From: a candidate division WOR-3 bacterium
Lineage (GTDB): Bacteria; Hydrothermota; Tepidihabitantia; SM23-42
Length of the DNA: 64,000 nucleotides
NCBI GenBank assembly: GCA_029858255.1
Contig: JAOUFJ010000013.1
Location: 1 to 64,000, forward strand
Reading direction: 5' to 3'
Shown: positions 36,769 through 44,422 of the stretch, one piece after another
Numbering within the stretch: the first letter of the stretch is position 1
Layout: each line of letters starts with the position of its first letter
The notes under the pieces: model-generated
Seen by the model: the letters and a program-made list of their open reading frames with translations, nothing else
Database searches by the model: none
What the model was told of the DNA's origin: nothing
Position numbers and translations under genes: made by a program

Positions 36769-37776
36769 CTAATCCAAACCCTTTTCACAGACGTGCGCGA
36801 GGAGCTCTACCGTACCATTGACATCGTCCAGGTCACAGACTTCACTCGTGCTGTGTATGTACCTGGTTGGTATTGACAGCACCCCACTCATGACCCCACC
36901 TTTCACCAGCTGTATGAATGCAGCATCAGTGCTACCGTGCTCAAGAATTTCGAATTGGTGAGGTATTGAAAGGGTTCGCGCGTATTCAGCGAGTTTATCC
37001 ATGATAATCGGATTCGTTATGAAACCACTGTCTTTTACCTTTATCGCCACCCCCTTGCCGACGCTCACCTGCATCTTATATGCCTCAGGGGTGTCGCCGG
37101 TGTCGGTGACATCGACTGCAAGCGCGTAGGCTGGTTCAATCGCATAAGCACCGGTTCTTGCGCCGCGCCCGCCAACCTCTTCCTGTACCGAGAAAACGAA
37201 ATAGATGTCGTGAATACTCTTCTTCAGTCGCTTGGCCACCTCGATCAGGCAGTAGCATCCAATTCGGTCGTCAATCGCCTTGCCCGCGATGCACTTCTTA
37301 TTGATGAATACCAACTGCTGGCTGAAAGATGCTATGTCGCCTACCCGCACCTTTCTCTGGACACTCTCCCGGTCGCGCGCGCCGACATCTATGAACATCG
37401 ATTCGAATTTCGGCCGTCCCGAAGATTTGGATTCATCTTTTGAGGGTTCGATTCCGACAATACCGGTCGTCCCGTTCTCAAAAACAACTCGCTGATAAGG
37501 CACCCGCTCGGCGAACACCCCTCCGACATTCGTAAATCTCAGAAATCCGTTTTTGTCTATGTATGTAACGATCAACCCTATTTCATCCATGTGCGCGCAG
37601 AGCATGATCTTCTGCCCGCGTTTGGATTTTGCTGGTCGGTGTGCGATCAAATTACCCAATCGGTCGGTGTAAACGTCGGAACAAAGACCTTTGAGTTCTT
37701 TTTCTATTATTCCCCGAACGCGATGTTCGCGACCTGTCGGACCGTACGCGTTACATAATACTTCGATCAAACCCAT
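36769..37776 (-). CDS. M42 family aminopeptidase, copy 2
   Basis: A 335-residue cobalt/zinc aminopeptidase of the tetrahedral (TET/FrvX) family. Metal-binding motifs are LCAHMDEIG, KAIDDRIGCY, VQEEVGGRG, AVDVTDTGD and the C-terminal RYIHSTSEV. The ATG at 37776 is placed by the AAAGGA site and by homology (MGLIEVLCNAYGPTG). It overlaps the preceding copy by 10 bases. The two copies are clear paralogues and may build a mixed peptidase particle; both would finish cytoplasmic peptide breakdown. Confidence 0.9.
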   Translation of the reverse strand: MGLIEVLCNAYGPTGREHRVRGIIEKELKGLCSDVYTDRLGNLIAHRPAKSKRGQKIMLCAHMDEIGLIVTYIDKNGFLRFTNVGGVFAERVPYQRVVFENGTTGIVGIEPSKDESKSSGRPKFESMFIDVGARDRESVQRKVRVGDIASFSQQLVFINKKCIAGKAIDDRIGCYCLIEVAKRLKKSIHDIYFVFSVQEEVGGRGARTGAYAIEPAYALAVDVTDTGDTPEAYKMQVSVGKGVAIKVKDSGFITNPIIMDKLAEYARTLSIPHQFEILEHGSTDAAFIQLVKGGVMSGVLSIPTRYIHSTSEVCDLDDVNGTVELLAHVCEKGLD

Positions 37777-38789
37777 TCCCGTTCCTTTCCCATGATGTTG
37801 TTTATGCTGCACCTCAGTAACTTCTCAACAGCTAAAATATCTCCTCTGGACGCAAAAGAGAGCGGCGAATGTATGTATCGTGCCGGTACACTGATCACCG
37901 CGCTCCGGACCCCGGGCCCTGCCACGTGCATGGACCCGGCGTCTGTGCCCCCGATCATCGGTCTCTTGTCCTGATAAGGAATCTTCTCCCGCTCAGCGGT
38001 TTCACGTATTGTCCTGACAAGCTTCTCATCACATATCACCGAACGATCGGCCGTGGTCACAACCGCACCCGCTCCCAATGCCGGATACTGGGGAGTGTCG
38101 CCATCGTCGGGCCACTCGCCCGACGAAGTTGTATCAACTGCGATCGCAACATCCGGCTTAACTCGATTAGCAGCAATACGTGCACCCCTCAGGCCGACCT
38201 CTTCCTGCACCGTAAATGAATAAAATGCAGGTAGGTCAGATTCCATTATCATTCGGAGCAAGATGAAACAGCCAATTCTGTTATCGAACGCCTTGCCCTG
38301 AACAGAATCACCATTCTCCCTGTATTCGGTACCGAAACTTGCATAATCCCCTACCTGAACGACCTTGCTGGCATCCTCCTTGGACGACATGCCAATGTCG
38401 ATAAAAAGATCCTTCGTCTTTGGCATTTTCTTTAATTCTTCTTCCTTTGCCAGATGGATCGGTTTATGGCCCATGACACCGAGGACCTTGTCTTTGCCGA
38501 TGAAGACACGTTTTGCCATCAGGACGTTGGGCATCATGCCGATCGCATGGAATCTCAGCAAACCACTCTTCTCGATTCCGGTTATCATGAGGCCAACCTC
38601 ATCCATGTGCGCGGCAAGCATTATTCTGGGTCCCTTCTCAGGTCCTTTTCTGACTATCAGGTTGCCGTACGGATCCTCAGATATTTGAGTGGCATGCTTT
38701 TTGACTCTTTTCTTTATGTACTCTCTGACCCTGATCTCGTCGCCGCTCACGCCATTCAATTCGCTCAATTCTTTTAAATCCTGTAACAC
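37767..38789 (-). CDS. M42 family aminopeptidase, copy 1, first gene of the envelope operon
   Basis: A 340-residue paralogue of the next gene. LAAHMDEVG, KAFDNRIGCF, VQEEVGLRG, AVDTTSSGE and RYIHSPLSF carry the metal ligands and the catalytic Glu. The start is placed at the GTG at 38789, six bases after a TATAAT box. A TTG at 38795 sits inside the space between the -10 box and the predicted transcription start, so it cannot be used. The protein would then begin VLQDLKELSELNGVSG, which matches the family N-terminus. This promoter probably drives genes down to at least 26868. Confidence 0.88.
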   Translation of the reverse strand: MLQDLKELSELNGVSGDEIRVREYIKKRVKKHATQISEDPYGNLIVRKGPEKGPRIMLAAHMDEVGLMITGIEKSGLLRFHAIGMMPNVLMAKRVFIGKDKVLGVMGHKPIHLAKEEELKKMPKTKDLFIDIGMSSKEDASKVVQVGDYASFGTEYRENGDSVQGKAFDNRIGCFILLRMIMESDLPAFYSFTVQEEVGLRGARIAANRVKPDVAIAVDTTSSGEWPDDGDTPQYPALGAGAVVTTADRSVICDEKLVRTIRETAEREKIPYQDKRPMIGGTDAGSMHVAGPGVRSAVISVPARYIHSPLSFASRGDILAVEKLLRCSINNIMGKEREWV

Positions 38790-38795
38790 GGTCAA

Positions 38796-38823
38796 ATTAT
38801 ATTTAATTAGCTATTATTGTCAA
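38796..38823 (-). promoter_or_regulatory. Promoter of the M42/envelope operon, leaderless configuration
   Basis: On the minus strand TTGACA (38823-38818), 16-bp spacer, TATAAT (38801-38796), then TTGACC and the GTG at 38789. It is back-to-back with the plus-strand promoter at 38836; 12 bp separate the two -35 boxes. Confidence 0.72.
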
Positions 38824-38835
38824 CCTAATCAATTA

Positions 38836-38863
38836 TTGACTACGTCTGGTGTGCGACTATACT
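38836..38863 (+). promoter_or_regulatory. Promoter of the glycine-rich secreted protein
   Basis: TTGACT (38836-38841), 16-bp spacer, TATACT (38858-38863). The leader would be only about 10 nt and holds GAGGAAAAG before the ATG at 38880. Confidence 0.6.
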
Positions 38864-38879
38864 TACTGCGGAGGAAAAG

Positions 38880-40001
38880 ATGAATATTTTATTGTATATA
38901 TCGCTTATCCTCGGATATATTTACGAAGATAGCGACAGCCTCATTGTATACAACGACACGCTTAACATCTGCGGCCAACATACTTACAACATCAAGATAC
39001 ACGCTGCAGACACTGCCAGGTTGTTTATCACGTCCTGGACCGGCAGTGCAGATTCCACAGGCTGGCTTGTACTCAATGCTCCAGACATCCATATCACAGG
39101 TTTGTCAATGATCACAGCAGACGGAGCAGGCTACTGGGGAGGCACCGATGCCCATGCAGATGGCTATGGTCAAGGATACGGAGGGGCTGGAAACCTTGGC
39201 GGCGGTGGTGGCGGCGGCGCTGGCTACGGAGGCACAGGCGGCAATGGTGGCGGCATTCCCGGCTATGGCGGTATCTCCTACGGCACCAGCGATGATACCA
39301 TCACACTGATCGGCTCTGGAGGAGGTGCCGGGCGACTCGGTGGTGTGGAAGGCTTCGGCGGCAACGGTGGCGCCAGTGTACTTATAACAGCGAATAGTGT
39401 GCGTATAGACTCCTCATCGATCACCTCAATGGGAGCGGCCGGATACGATGCGGTCATCGCGGCCGGCGGTGGCGGATCAGGCGGCGGAATCATGATAAGG
39501 GCTGATAGTGTAGCGCTCAGAGCAGACACCTTTGCCATTGAAGGCGGTCCGGGTGGCGACACTGACGAATACGGCGGCTACGGAGGCGGTGGCGCTGGAG
39601 GAGGACGCCTCAAGGTGTTCTACCATTCTTTTCTGGATACATCGGATCTACAGATCACATATGGGGGCGGTGAGGGCGGAATAGGGGGTTGGGGTAATGG
39701 TCAACCCGGTATGCCCGGCACAACGTTCTTCGGTGTGGAAACAGGGATATCACAAATCGTCAGTTGGATGAATCCGGCGTTCATCATACGGCCAAACCCA
39801 ACCCGCGGCACAATGCATATCACGACGAAAATGACACCAGCGCAAATCAAACTGTATGATATTTCAGGCCGATTGATCATGAGTTTGGAACTCGTGAATC
39901 AACGCGAAACGGTTGATTTACGCGATCTGCAACGTGGCGTCTATTTTATGATTGCGGAAAATCAAGAGATGCGTCCGTGCAAGATCGTCGTTATTGACTG
40001 A
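38880..40001 (+). CDS. Glycine-rich secreted protein with Por/T9SS-type C-terminal domain
   Basis: A 373-residue protein. A short hydrophobic start (MNILLYISLILGYI) is followed by a beta-rich domain and then a glycine-rich region from about residue 85 to 285 with runs such as GAGNLGGGGGGGAGYGG and GYGGGGAGGGRLKVFYH. The last 75 residues (FIIRPNPTRGTMHIT through DLQRGVYFMIAEN) form a T9SS type A-like sorting domain. A surface or adhesive role is plausible but not shown. The signal peptide is short, so export is inferred mainly from the C-terminus. It has a GAGGAAA ribosome site. Confidence 0.72.
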   Translation: MNILLYISLILGYIYEDSDSLIVYNDTLNICGQHTYNIKIHAADTARLFITSWTGSADSTGWLVLNAPDIHITGLSMITADGAGYWGGTDAHADGYGQGYGGAGNLGGGGGGGAGYGGTGGNGGGIPGYGGISYGTSDDTITLIGSGGGAGRLGGVEGFGGNGGASVLITANSVRIDSSSITSMGAAGYDAVIAAGGGGSGGGIMIRADSVALRADTFAIEGGPGGDTDEYGGYGGGGAGGGRLKVFYHSFLDTSDLQITYGGGEGGIGGWGNGQPGMPGTTFFGVETGISQIVSWMNPAFIIRPNPTRGTMHITTKMTPAQIKLYDISGRLIMSLELVNQRETVDLRDLQRGVYFMIAENQEMRPCKIVVID

Positions 40002-40021
40002 GCGGGGATAACGGGTCCGTC

Positions 40022-40255
40022 GTGCTAACCATAAAGTGCGCCAGATGTAAAGGGAAGATTTTCCGGTATCTGAAGGTCGGCAAGGGCCACGTGCTCCGCT
40101 GTTATAAGTCCCGGATTTCGAGAGATTACAGCATACGTGAAGGAAGTGAGGTCTTATGCCGATGCGGTAATCTCATCGGCATCGAAGCAGACAAATGCAT
40201 AAAAATGCGTAGAAATGCTTTCTTTCACACGGGAACCAAGGTCAGCAAGTGTTGA
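40022..40255 (+). CDS. Small zinc-ribbon-like protein
   Basis: A 77-residue basic protein that starts with GTG. Cysteines in CARCKGK, RCYKSR and LCRCGNL give two possible zinc knuckles, and a final Cys ends the chain. It lies 20 bases after the glycine-rich gene and is probably cotranscribed. The composition (basic, CxxC pairs) suggests a nucleic-acid- or ribosome-associated zinc ribbon. I do not recognise a family. The coding call rests on the Cys pattern and position, so it is moderate. Confidence 0.55.
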   Translation: MLTIKCARCKGKIFRYLKVGKGHVLRCYKSRISRDYSIREGSEVLCRCGNLIGIEADKCIKMRRNAFFHTGTKVSKC

Positions 40256-40316
40256 CGAGAAAGACCCAATAGCGTAACGGCTGAGACGGTCCTCGACTTG
40301 GAACAGCACTATTCTC

Positions 40317-40344
40317 TTGCATTCAAATCAAAAGTGTGTATAAT
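40317..40344 (+). promoter_or_regulatory. Promoter of pckG
   Basis: TTGCAT (40317-40322), 16-bp spacer, TATAAT (40339-40344). It leaves a leader of about 90 nt that ends in AAGGAGG just before the ATG at 40438. Confidence 0.62.
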
Positions 40345-40437
40345 TGCCAGATCAATCATTCTTTACACATGATTCAAATGAGAGTTCAAAGACACTAGTT
40401 TGTATTAAGGGATGAGACTTTTAAGGAGGCTAATAAG

Positions 40438-42318
40438 ATGGACGCAAAAGTCAGTGATTTTCTAAAACAACGGTTAGGGGATGAGGGCTATGGAAAGCTA
40501 TCACGAATTGACAATCCTGGTCTGCATGCATTCGTTGCCAAGTATGTAGAGCACTGCAATCCGGATAAGGTATTCATCTGTACAGATGACCCTGCCGACC
40601 TCAAATACGTGAGAGAAGCGGCGCTCAAGAACGGTGAGGAAGAACCACTTGCCACCGAGGGTCATACAATTCACTTTGACAACTCCAAAGACCAGGCCCG
40701 CGACAAAGAGCATACGCTAATTCTTGTACCGAAGGGTACTGACCTGGGAGCAACGATCAAAACAGGAAACCGCGACGAGTGCCTCAAGGAAGTGCATGAA
40801 ATAATGAAGGATATCATGAAAGGCCGTGAAGCATACGTCCGATTCTTCTGCCTCGGCCCCACCAATTCTGAGTTCTCTCTCCCGAGCGTTCAAATAACTG
40901 ATTCCGCATATGTCGCTCACAGTGAAGATATCCTGTACCGTCAGGGATTTGAGGAATTCGTGCGCCAGGGGAAAAACGCCAAGTTCTTCAAAGTAGTGCA
41001 TTCCGCAGGTGAGCTGGACGAGCGAAAGACCTGCAAGAACCTCGACAAACGGCGTGTTTACATTGACCTCCTCGAGAATCTTGTTTACAGCTGCAACACA
41101 CAGTATGGTGGTAATACAATCGGCCTGAAAAAATTATCGATGCGATTAGCGATAAAGAGAGGATCAGAAGAAGGATGGCTCACTGAACATATGCTCGTCA
41201 TGGGCATTCATGGTCCACAAAATCGTGTCACATATTTCACTGGTGCGTTTCCTTCTCTCTGCGGCAAAACGTCAACGGCCATGCTCGACAGCGAGACAAT
41301 CGTCGGTGATGACATCGCCTATCTGAGAAAGAAAGACGGCGAGGTCCGTGCGGTAAACGTTGAAAAAGGTATGTTCGGTATTATCCAGGGGATCAACTCT
41401 GAAGATGATCCAATCCAGTGGAAGGCTTTGCATACTCCAGGTGAACTCATATTTTCCAATGTGTTAGTAACACCTGAAAAAGACGTGCACTGGATCGGCA
41501 AAGACGGCGACCTACCGCCTAAAGGCTGTAATCATGCGGGTGATTGGACCCCGGGCAAGAAGGATGCAAAAGGCAATGAGATTCCCCCTTCGCATCCCAA
41601 TGCAAGGTTCACGCTTTCACTCGAGAATCTTGAAAACCTCGATAAGACCCTCCACGACCCTAAGGGAGTCGTAGTCGGTGGCATGGTCTATGGCGGACGT
41701 GATTCGGACACCTGGGTACCAGTCGAAGAATCATTCGACTGGGCGCACGGCATAATTACAAAAGGTGCCTCCCTTGAATCAGAAACGACCGCCGCAACCC
41801 TGGGTCAGGCCGGTGTGAGAAAATTCAACCTCATGTCGAATCTCGACTTCTTGTCGATCCCGGTCGGGCAGTACATTCAAAACAACCTGGATTTTTCCAA
41901 AGGTCTGAAAACGACACCGCTCATTTTCTCGGTGAATTATTTCCTTAAAGATAAAGAAGGTAATTTCCTCAATGCAAAAACCGATAAGAAAGTATGGTAT
42001 AAGTGGATGGAACTTCGAGCTCACAAAGATGTCGGAGCGATCGATACACCAACAGGCCGCATCCCCAAATACGAAGACCTCAAGAAACTCTTCAAGGAAG
42101 TTCTGAACAAAGACTACACCGAGGAAGATTACAGGAAGCAGTTTACGGTACGTGTGCCCGAGAGCCTCGCTAAGATCGACCGCATCAAGGAGATCTACGA
42201 AACCAAGGTCAATGATACACCAAAAATCCTATTCGACGTTCTCGAAGAACAGCGCAAAAGATTGTTGGAGGCACAAAAGAAACACGGCGATTATATCACA
42301 CCAGAAAAACTCGCGTAG
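40438..42318 (+). CDS. pckG: Phosphoenolpyruvate carboxykinase (GTP)
   Basis: A 626-residue GTP-dependent PEPCK that interconverts oxaloacetate and PEP. The kinase P-loop-like GAFPSLCGKTSTAM (about residues 269-282) contains the reactive Cys typical of the GTP form. VGDDIAYLR is the metal-binding motif that follows, and NARFTLSLEN and the C-terminal region fit the family length (about 600-620). It is transcribed alone, between its own promoter and a strong terminator. In an H2-using anaerobe it could serve gluconeogenesis or anaplerosis. Confidence 0.96.
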   Translation: MDAKVSDFLKQRLGDEGYGKLSRIDNPGLHAFVAKYVEHCNPDKVFICTDDPADLKYVREAALKNGEEEPLATEGHTIHFDNSKDQARDKEHTLILVPKGTDLGATIKTGNRDECLKEVHEIMKDIMKGREAYVRFFCLGPTNSEFSLPSVQITDSAYVAHSEDILYRQGFEEFVRQGKNAKFFKVVHSAGELDERKTCKNLDKRRVYIDLLENLVYSCNTQYGGNTIGLKKLSMRLAIKRGSEEGWLTEHMLVMGIHGPQNRVTYFTGAFPSLCGKTSTAMLDSETIVGDDIAYLRKKDGEVRAVNVEKGMFGIIQGINSEDDPIQWKALHTPGELIFSNVLVTPEKDVHWIGKDGDLPPKGCNHAGDWTPGKKDAKGNEIPPSHPNARFTLSLENLENLDKTLHDPKGVVVGGMVYGGRDSDTWVPVEESFDWAHGIITKGASLESETTAATLGQAGVRKFNLMSNLDFLSIPVGQYIQNNLDFSKGLKTTPLIFSVNYFLKDKEGNFLNAKTDKKVWYKWMELRAHKDVGAIDTPTGRIPKYEDLKKLFKEVLNKDYTEEDYRKQFTVRVPESLAKIDRIKEIYETKVNDTPKILFDVLEEQRKRLLEAQKKHGDYITPEKLA

Positions 42319-42342
42319 GAAACCAAAAGATCAAAACAGACG

Positions 42343-42373
42343 AAAAGGGTCGGCCTGCGCCGGCCCTTTTTTT
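42343..42373 (+). terminator. Rho-independent terminator after pckG
   Basis: GGGTCGGC (42347-42354), loop CTGC, GCCGGCCC (42359-42366), then seven T. The stem is 8 bp with one G-T pair, extended by A-T pairs. Confidence 0.9.
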
Positions 42374-42424
42374 CTTGAAACAAAAATACACCAATGATTT
42401 GCTCACTTTTTCAGCCTATCTTCA

Positions 42425-42452
42425 TTGACACGAACAACAATCACGCTATAAT
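42425..42452 (+). promoter_or_regulatory. Promoter of the CMD-LUD-nitrilase operon
   Basis: A full consensus: TTGACA (42425-42430), 16-bp spacer, TATAAT (42447-42452). The leader is about 50 nt and carries TAAGGAGG before the ATG at 42510. Confidence 0.8.
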
Positions 42453-42509
42453 CTGCGGGAGACAATTAAAAGAACCTTGCCATTTTAGAAAATCTAAGGA
42501 GGTCAAAAT

Positions 42510-42866
42510 ATGTCCAGGAGAAAAATCGAGGATTTTGTCCGGGAACGCGATGAATTGATCGAGAACATGTCCAGATACTGCGGGCAAAATGCAAAGCGAT
42601 TCTTTCATCTTGATTCACAGATCTACGAGGCTGGCGCCTTGCCCGCGAAAACCAAAGAATTGCTGGGCCTGGTCGCCTCGCTCGTCCTGCGCTGCGAGGA
42701 CTGCATAGATTATCATTTGGTGAATTGCCATAAAAACGGAGTCAGTGATGAAGAACTCGCAGAAACCATGACGGTCGGGCTCATTGCCGGCGGTTCGATA
42801 ACGATACCTCATCTCCGCAGGGCTTACGCGAGCTGGGACGAGCTGAAAAAAGGTGGTTTGAAATGA
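42510..42866 (+). CDS. Carboxymuconolactone decarboxylase (AhpD-like) family protein
   Basis: A 118-residue all-helical protein of the AhpD-like fold. RCEDCIDYHLVNCHKNG contains the CxxC plus His redox motif of this family, which usually acts as a thiol peroxidase partner or reductase. It is the first gene of a three-gene operon and overlaps the LUD gene by 4 bases. A role in handling reactive or disulfide compounds is plausible, but the partner is unknown. Confidence 0.88.
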   Translation: MSRRKIEDFVRERDELIENMSRYCGQNAKRFFHLDSQIYEAGALPAKTKELLGLVASLVLRCEDCIDYHLVNCHKNGVSDEELAETMTVGLIAGGSITIPHLRRAYASWDELKKGGLK

Positions 42867-43516
42867 CATCCGAATTCAATGATTTCAGAATATGGCACAG
42901 CGAAAATGCGCTTATGCAGGTTGTCAAGGCACTGAAAAAGAGGGATTTCGATGCCGAATATTTCCCTGATGCTGCTGGTGCGAATGAAGCGTTGCTGAAG
43001 GTTATACCGGAAAAAGCAACCGTTGGTATCGGTGGTTCGGTTACCGTACGCGAACTCCGTATCATCGGGCAACTCGAGAAACGCGGCAACGAAGTCACCC
43101 ACCACTGGAAGCCCGAGGCCACGAAAGAAACAAACCGTGAAATAAGAAAAAAAGAAGGAACGGCGGATTATTATCTGACGAGTGCCAACGCGATAACCGA
43201 GCAAGGTGATGTAATCAATATCGATGGCATAGGGAACCGTGTCGCCCACATGATCTACGGTCCTGACAATGTCATTATCGTTGCCGGATACAACAAGATC
43301 GTTCCCGATATCGACTCTGGAGTCAGACGCAGCAGAGAAATCGCTGGAGTCATCAATGCAAAGAGAGTCGGCGCCAAGACACCATGTGCCGAGACAGGCA
43401 ATTGTGTTAACTGCAATGCGCCGGGCAGGATATGCCGGGTCACGACGATAATGCAATACCGACCATGGCAAACGAATATCAAGGTCATTCTCGTTAATGA
43501 GATTCTGGGTTACTAG
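42863..43516 (+). CDS. LUD-domain protein (LutC/YkgG-related)
   Basis: A 217-residue single-domain member of the LUD (DUF162) family. ATVGIGGSVTVREL, TSANAITEQGDVINIDG and VIIVAGYNKIV are typical segments. A cysteine-rich loop, TPCAETGNCVNCNAPGRIC, follows near the C-terminus. In lactate-utilisation systems LutC works with LutA and LutB, but neither is here, so its substrate is open. It is coupled to the upstream CMD gene by ATGA. Confidence 0.82.
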   Translation: MTSEFNDFRIWHSENALMQVVKALKKRDFDAEYFPDAAGANEALLKVIPEKATVGIGGSVTVRELRIIGQLEKRGNEVTHHWKPEATKETNREIRKKEGTADYYLTSANAITEQGDVINIDGIGNRVAHMIYGPDNVIIVAGYNKIVPDIDSGVRRSREIAGVINAKRVGAKTPCAETGNCVNCNAPGRICRVTTIMQYRPWQTNIKVILVNEILGY

Positions 43517-43517
43517 T

Positions 43518-44300
43518 ATGAAGGTCGGTTTTCTACAATTCAATCCGTCATTCGGCAACAAGAAAAAAAACTTCGAAGATGTCAAGGCACTGTTGAGAGG
43601 CACGACCGCGGACATTGTAGTACTCCCCGAACTGTTCAACACGGGCTATGCATTTTTAGATAAAAAGGAATTGATGGAACTGGCCGAACCCGCCGATGGA
43701 GAAACGAGCCGTTTCATGCAGAAACTGGCACATGACGCAAACTGTTCGTTTGCATATGGTTTTGCTGAAATAGTGGATGATTCTCTTTACAACTCCATGT
43801 CTTTTGTCACCCCGACAGGAATTATCGCCACTTATCGAAAATCACATCTTTTTTTCGAAGAAAAATTCTTGTTCAAACCTGGCGATACCGGTTTCACCAT
43901 CTTCGAATACAGCGGCGTAAAATTCGGCATGCTCATATGCTGGGACTGGATCTACCCGGAAGCCATGAGAACGCTGGCGCTAAAGGGAGCGCAGATAATT
44001 CTCCATGCCGCGAATCTTGTGACACCATACTGTCCCGACGCTATGAAGACACGGGCTATTGAGAATCGTGTTTTCATCATTACTGCGGACCGTGTCGGCA
44101 ACGAAGCGCGGGGTGATAAAAAATTCCACTTCATCGGCAAAAGCCAGGTCGTCGCCCCAAACGGCGACATATTGGTCCGTGCGGGAGAGGAAATCTGTGT
44201 GAGGATCGTCGACATCGAGCCAGATCTGGCACTCGACAAGAAGATGAACATGCACAATGACCTTTTCGGTGACCGGAGAGCGGATATCTATTTTGAGTAG
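43518..44300 (+). CDS. Carbon-nitrogen hydrolase (nitrilase superfamily)
   Basis: A 260-residue amidase-like enzyme. The Glu-Lys-Cys triad is visible in VVLPELFNTGY, TYRKSHLF and MLICWDWIYPEA. The ATG at 43518, one base past the LUD stop, gives the usual start MKVGFLQFNPSFG. The family includes omega-amidases, N-carbamoyl amidohydrolases and others; the substrate cannot be set from this sequence. Third and last gene of the operon. Confidence 0.9.
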   Translation: MKVGFLQFNPSFGNKKKNFEDVKALLRGTTADIVVLPELFNTGYAFLDKKELMELAEPADGETSRFMQKLAHDANCSFAYGFAEIVDDSLYNSMSFVTPTGIIATYRKSHLFFEEKFLFKPGDTGFTIFEYSGVKFGMLICWDWIYPEAMRTLALKGAQIILHAANLVTPYCPDAMKTRAIENRVFIITADRVGNEARGDKKFHFIGKSQVVAPNGDILVRAGEEICVRIVDIEPDLALDKKMNMHNDLFGDRRADIYFE

Positions 44301-44384
44301 TCACTCTACCACGTACGTCTACACCACCCTCACATAATGGTGACCGCGCCTCCAGAGAGAGAGTATCGATAATACATCATATCA

Positions 44385-44412
44385 TTGACAAAAAATGCAA
44401 TCTATCTAGAAT
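44385..44412 (+). promoter_or_regulatory. Promoter of the histidine kinase-regulator pair, very short leader
   Basis: TTGACA (44385-44390), 16-bp spacer, TAGAAT (44407-44412). The ATG at 44423 is 10 bases past the -10 box, so the leader is about 4 nt, with no clear ribosome site. Confidence 0.62.
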
Positions 44413-44422
44413 TATCAAGAGA

